Both the position numbers and the translations under genes were made by a program. Positions 62,813-64,000 of a stretch of DNA of 64,000 nucleotides are shown here, piece after piece. Where the stretch lies: the NCBI GenBank assembly GCA_947630135.1, contig CANRGH010000003.1, forward strand, positions 62,001 to 126,000, read 5' to 3'. Source of the DNA: an uncultured Monoglobus sp. (GTDB taxonomy: Bacteria; Bacillota; Clostridia; Monoglobales; Monoglobaceae). The notes under the pieces were generated by a model. That model had not been told where the DNA came from. It searched no databases and worked only from the letters and a program-made list of their open reading frames with translations. Each line of letters opens with the position of its first letter. Position 1 is the first letter of the stretch.

Positions 62813-64000
62813 ATGGCAAGCACTAAAACCGCGGCAGCCAAGACCGGCGCTAAGAAAAAGCATACTCAGTTAAAGCCCGGAACGGCCGCTTTTGAGAAAA
62901 AGAAAAAGTTTATAAAATCCGAGATCACGGGCAAGGTCAAGCGCTATTACGGCAAGACCATTGAAAAGGCCGCGAAGCTTGAGGTTTACAGAGCCACGGC
63001 TCTCACCATTCGCGACGAGATAATGGAAAAATATGTGAATTACCAGGACAAGATGGACAAAAAGCCCCAGAAGGAGCTTTATTATCTGTCGTTTGAGTTC
63101 CTCATGGGACGCGCGATGGGCAACAACCTGATGAACATAATGGAGACCGAGGTTTACAGAGAGGCGCTCAAGGAGCTCGGCTATGATCTGAGCGACATTG
63201 AGGAGGTCGAGACCGACGCGGGCCTCGGCAACGGCGGCCTTGGCAGACTCGCGGCGTGCTTCCTTGACTCGCTGACAAATCTCGACCTGCCCGCGTTCGG
63301 CTGCGGAATAAGATACGAGTACGGCCTGTTCAAGCAGAAGATCGTTGACGGCGAGCAGATAGAGATGCCCGACCCGTGGCTCATGAGCGGAAATGTCTGG
63401 GACATCGCGAGACCCGAGGACGTGAAAGAGGTACACTTCAACGGCAGAATCGTCGAGCGGTGGGAGGACGGCCACATGAAGTTTGAGCATGTGGACTATA
63501 ACACCGTTATAGCCGAGCCGTATGATATGCCGATAACCGGCTTTGACTCCGACACGGTAAACACGCTGAGACTCTGGAGAGCGTGCTCGCCCGAGGAGAT
63601 CGACATGACCCACTTTAACCGCGGCGACTACGCCAAGGCGAACGAGAACAGGGCGCTGGCCGAGGTTATCTCGAAGATACTCTATCCCGAGGATAACCAT
63701 TACGAGGGCAAGCTGCTGAGACTCAAGCAGCAGTATTTCTTCGTGTCCGCGACGATGCAGTGGATAATCGCCAAGCACAAGCAGAAGCATCTCTCGATCA
63801 TGGACATACCCGAGTATATGCAGATACACATTAACGACACGCACCCCACCACGGCCATTCCCGAGCTGATGAGGATTTTGATGGACGAAGAAGGTCTGGG
63901 CTGGGACGACGCGTGGAGCATTGTTCAGAGGACATTCGCCTATACCAACCACACGATCCTTGCCGAGGCGCTTGAGAAGTGGCCGATGGAAATGGTCGAC
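62813..64000 (+). CDS. glgP: glycogen/starch phosphorylase, 3'-truncated by window edge
   Basis: 396 codons are visible from the ATG at 62813 (TGGAGGTAAT upstream) and the frame stays open to the end. It cleaves alpha-1,4-glucan with phosphate to give glucose 1-phosphate. Diagnostic segments: YYLSFEFLMGRAMGNN, DAGLGNGGLGRLAACFLDS, GCGIRYEYGLFKQKI and HINDTHPTTAIPELMRI. The PLP-binding lysine lies beyond the window. The N-terminus has an unusual Lys/Ala-rich stretch (residues 2-30). Confidence 0.97.
   Translation, partial: MASTKTAAAKTGAKKKHTQLKPGTAAFEKKKKFIKSEITGKVKRYYGKTIEKAAKLEVYRATALTIRDEIMEKYVNYQDKMDKKPQKELYYLSFEFLMGRAMGNNLMNIMETEVYREALKELGYDLSDIEEVETDAGLGNGGLGRLAACFLDSLTNLDLPAFGCGIRYEYGLFKQKIVDGEQIEMPDPWLMSGNVWDIARPEDVKEVHFNGRIVERWEDGHMKFEHVDYNTVIAEPYDMPITGFDSDTVNTLRLWRACSPEEIDMTHFNRGDYAKANENRALAEVISKILYPEDNHYEGKLLRLKQQYFFVSATMQWIIAKHKQKHLSIMDIPEYMQIHINDTHPTTAIPELMRILMDEEGLGWDDAWSIVQRTFAYTNHTILAEALEKWPMEMVD

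Overview
The window comes from a chromosome of the class Clostridia (Bacillota), most likely an uncultured gut or rumen lineage. The evidence is the clostridial S10-spc-alpha gene order with a KOW-domain gene between map and infA, zinc-binding S14, L36 and L24, strong AGGAGG ribosome sites, sigma-A promoters with almost invariably 17-bp spacers, and secreted proteins with S-layer homology (SLH) domains. No tRNA, rRNA, prophage or CRISPR array was seen.

Layout. 1-2.2 kb: the end of ppdK. 2.2-3.3 kb: a REP-like repeat cluster and a RAYT transposase gene broken by one stop codon. 3.4-20.2 kb: ribosomal protein genes from rpsJ to rplQ, with secY, adk, map, infA and rpoA. 20.2-23.6 kb: an accessory island with a DUF2975/HTH pair, two unknown membrane proteins, RelBE-like and HicAB toxin-antitoxin modules and a candidate structured RNA. 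23.6-32.7 kb: a GH26-like glycosidase, ftsK/spoIIIE, leuA and an SLH-M13 peptidase. 32.7-36.5 kb: repeats, a BspA-like LRR protein behind a second copy of the RNA, and a GT28 glycosyltransferase. 36.5-49.8 kb: addA, comEB, tsaE-tsaB, a D,D-carboxypeptidase, pyrH-frr-uppS-cdsA-dxr-rseP. 49.9-53.8 kb: an SLH protein and a GH51 arabinofuranosidase. 53.8-56.9 kb: repeats, a phage-like small gene, an SLH protein and an orphan HicB. 56.9-59.3 kb: rlmB-ymdB-pgeF. 59.3-64 kb: a gene remnant, DUF3791 genes, a GHL10-SLH glycosidase and the start of glgP.

How it fits together. Translation, protein export, isoprenoid/phospholipid/cell-wall supply and tRNA t6A modification are housekeeping blocks. Between them lie exported carbohydrate-active and SLH proteins (GH26-like, GHL10, SLH-M13), cytoplasmic arabinofuranosidase and glycogen phosphorylase, which suggest a fermenter of plant polysaccharides that displays proteins on its wall.

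The most unusual signal is a pair of homologous, independently promoted RNAs of about 170 nt at 22784-22951 (+) and 35008-35178 (-). Both have a sigma-A promoter, a rod hairpin of 111-117 nt starting at the predicted +1, a conserved AGCAAUYGGRGY linker and an intrinsic terminator. Their stems differ by compensatory changes, and nearly every non-Watson-Crick pair is a G-U wobble only in the transcribed orientation. I could not match them to a known family from memory; a covariance-model search is needed to decide novelty.
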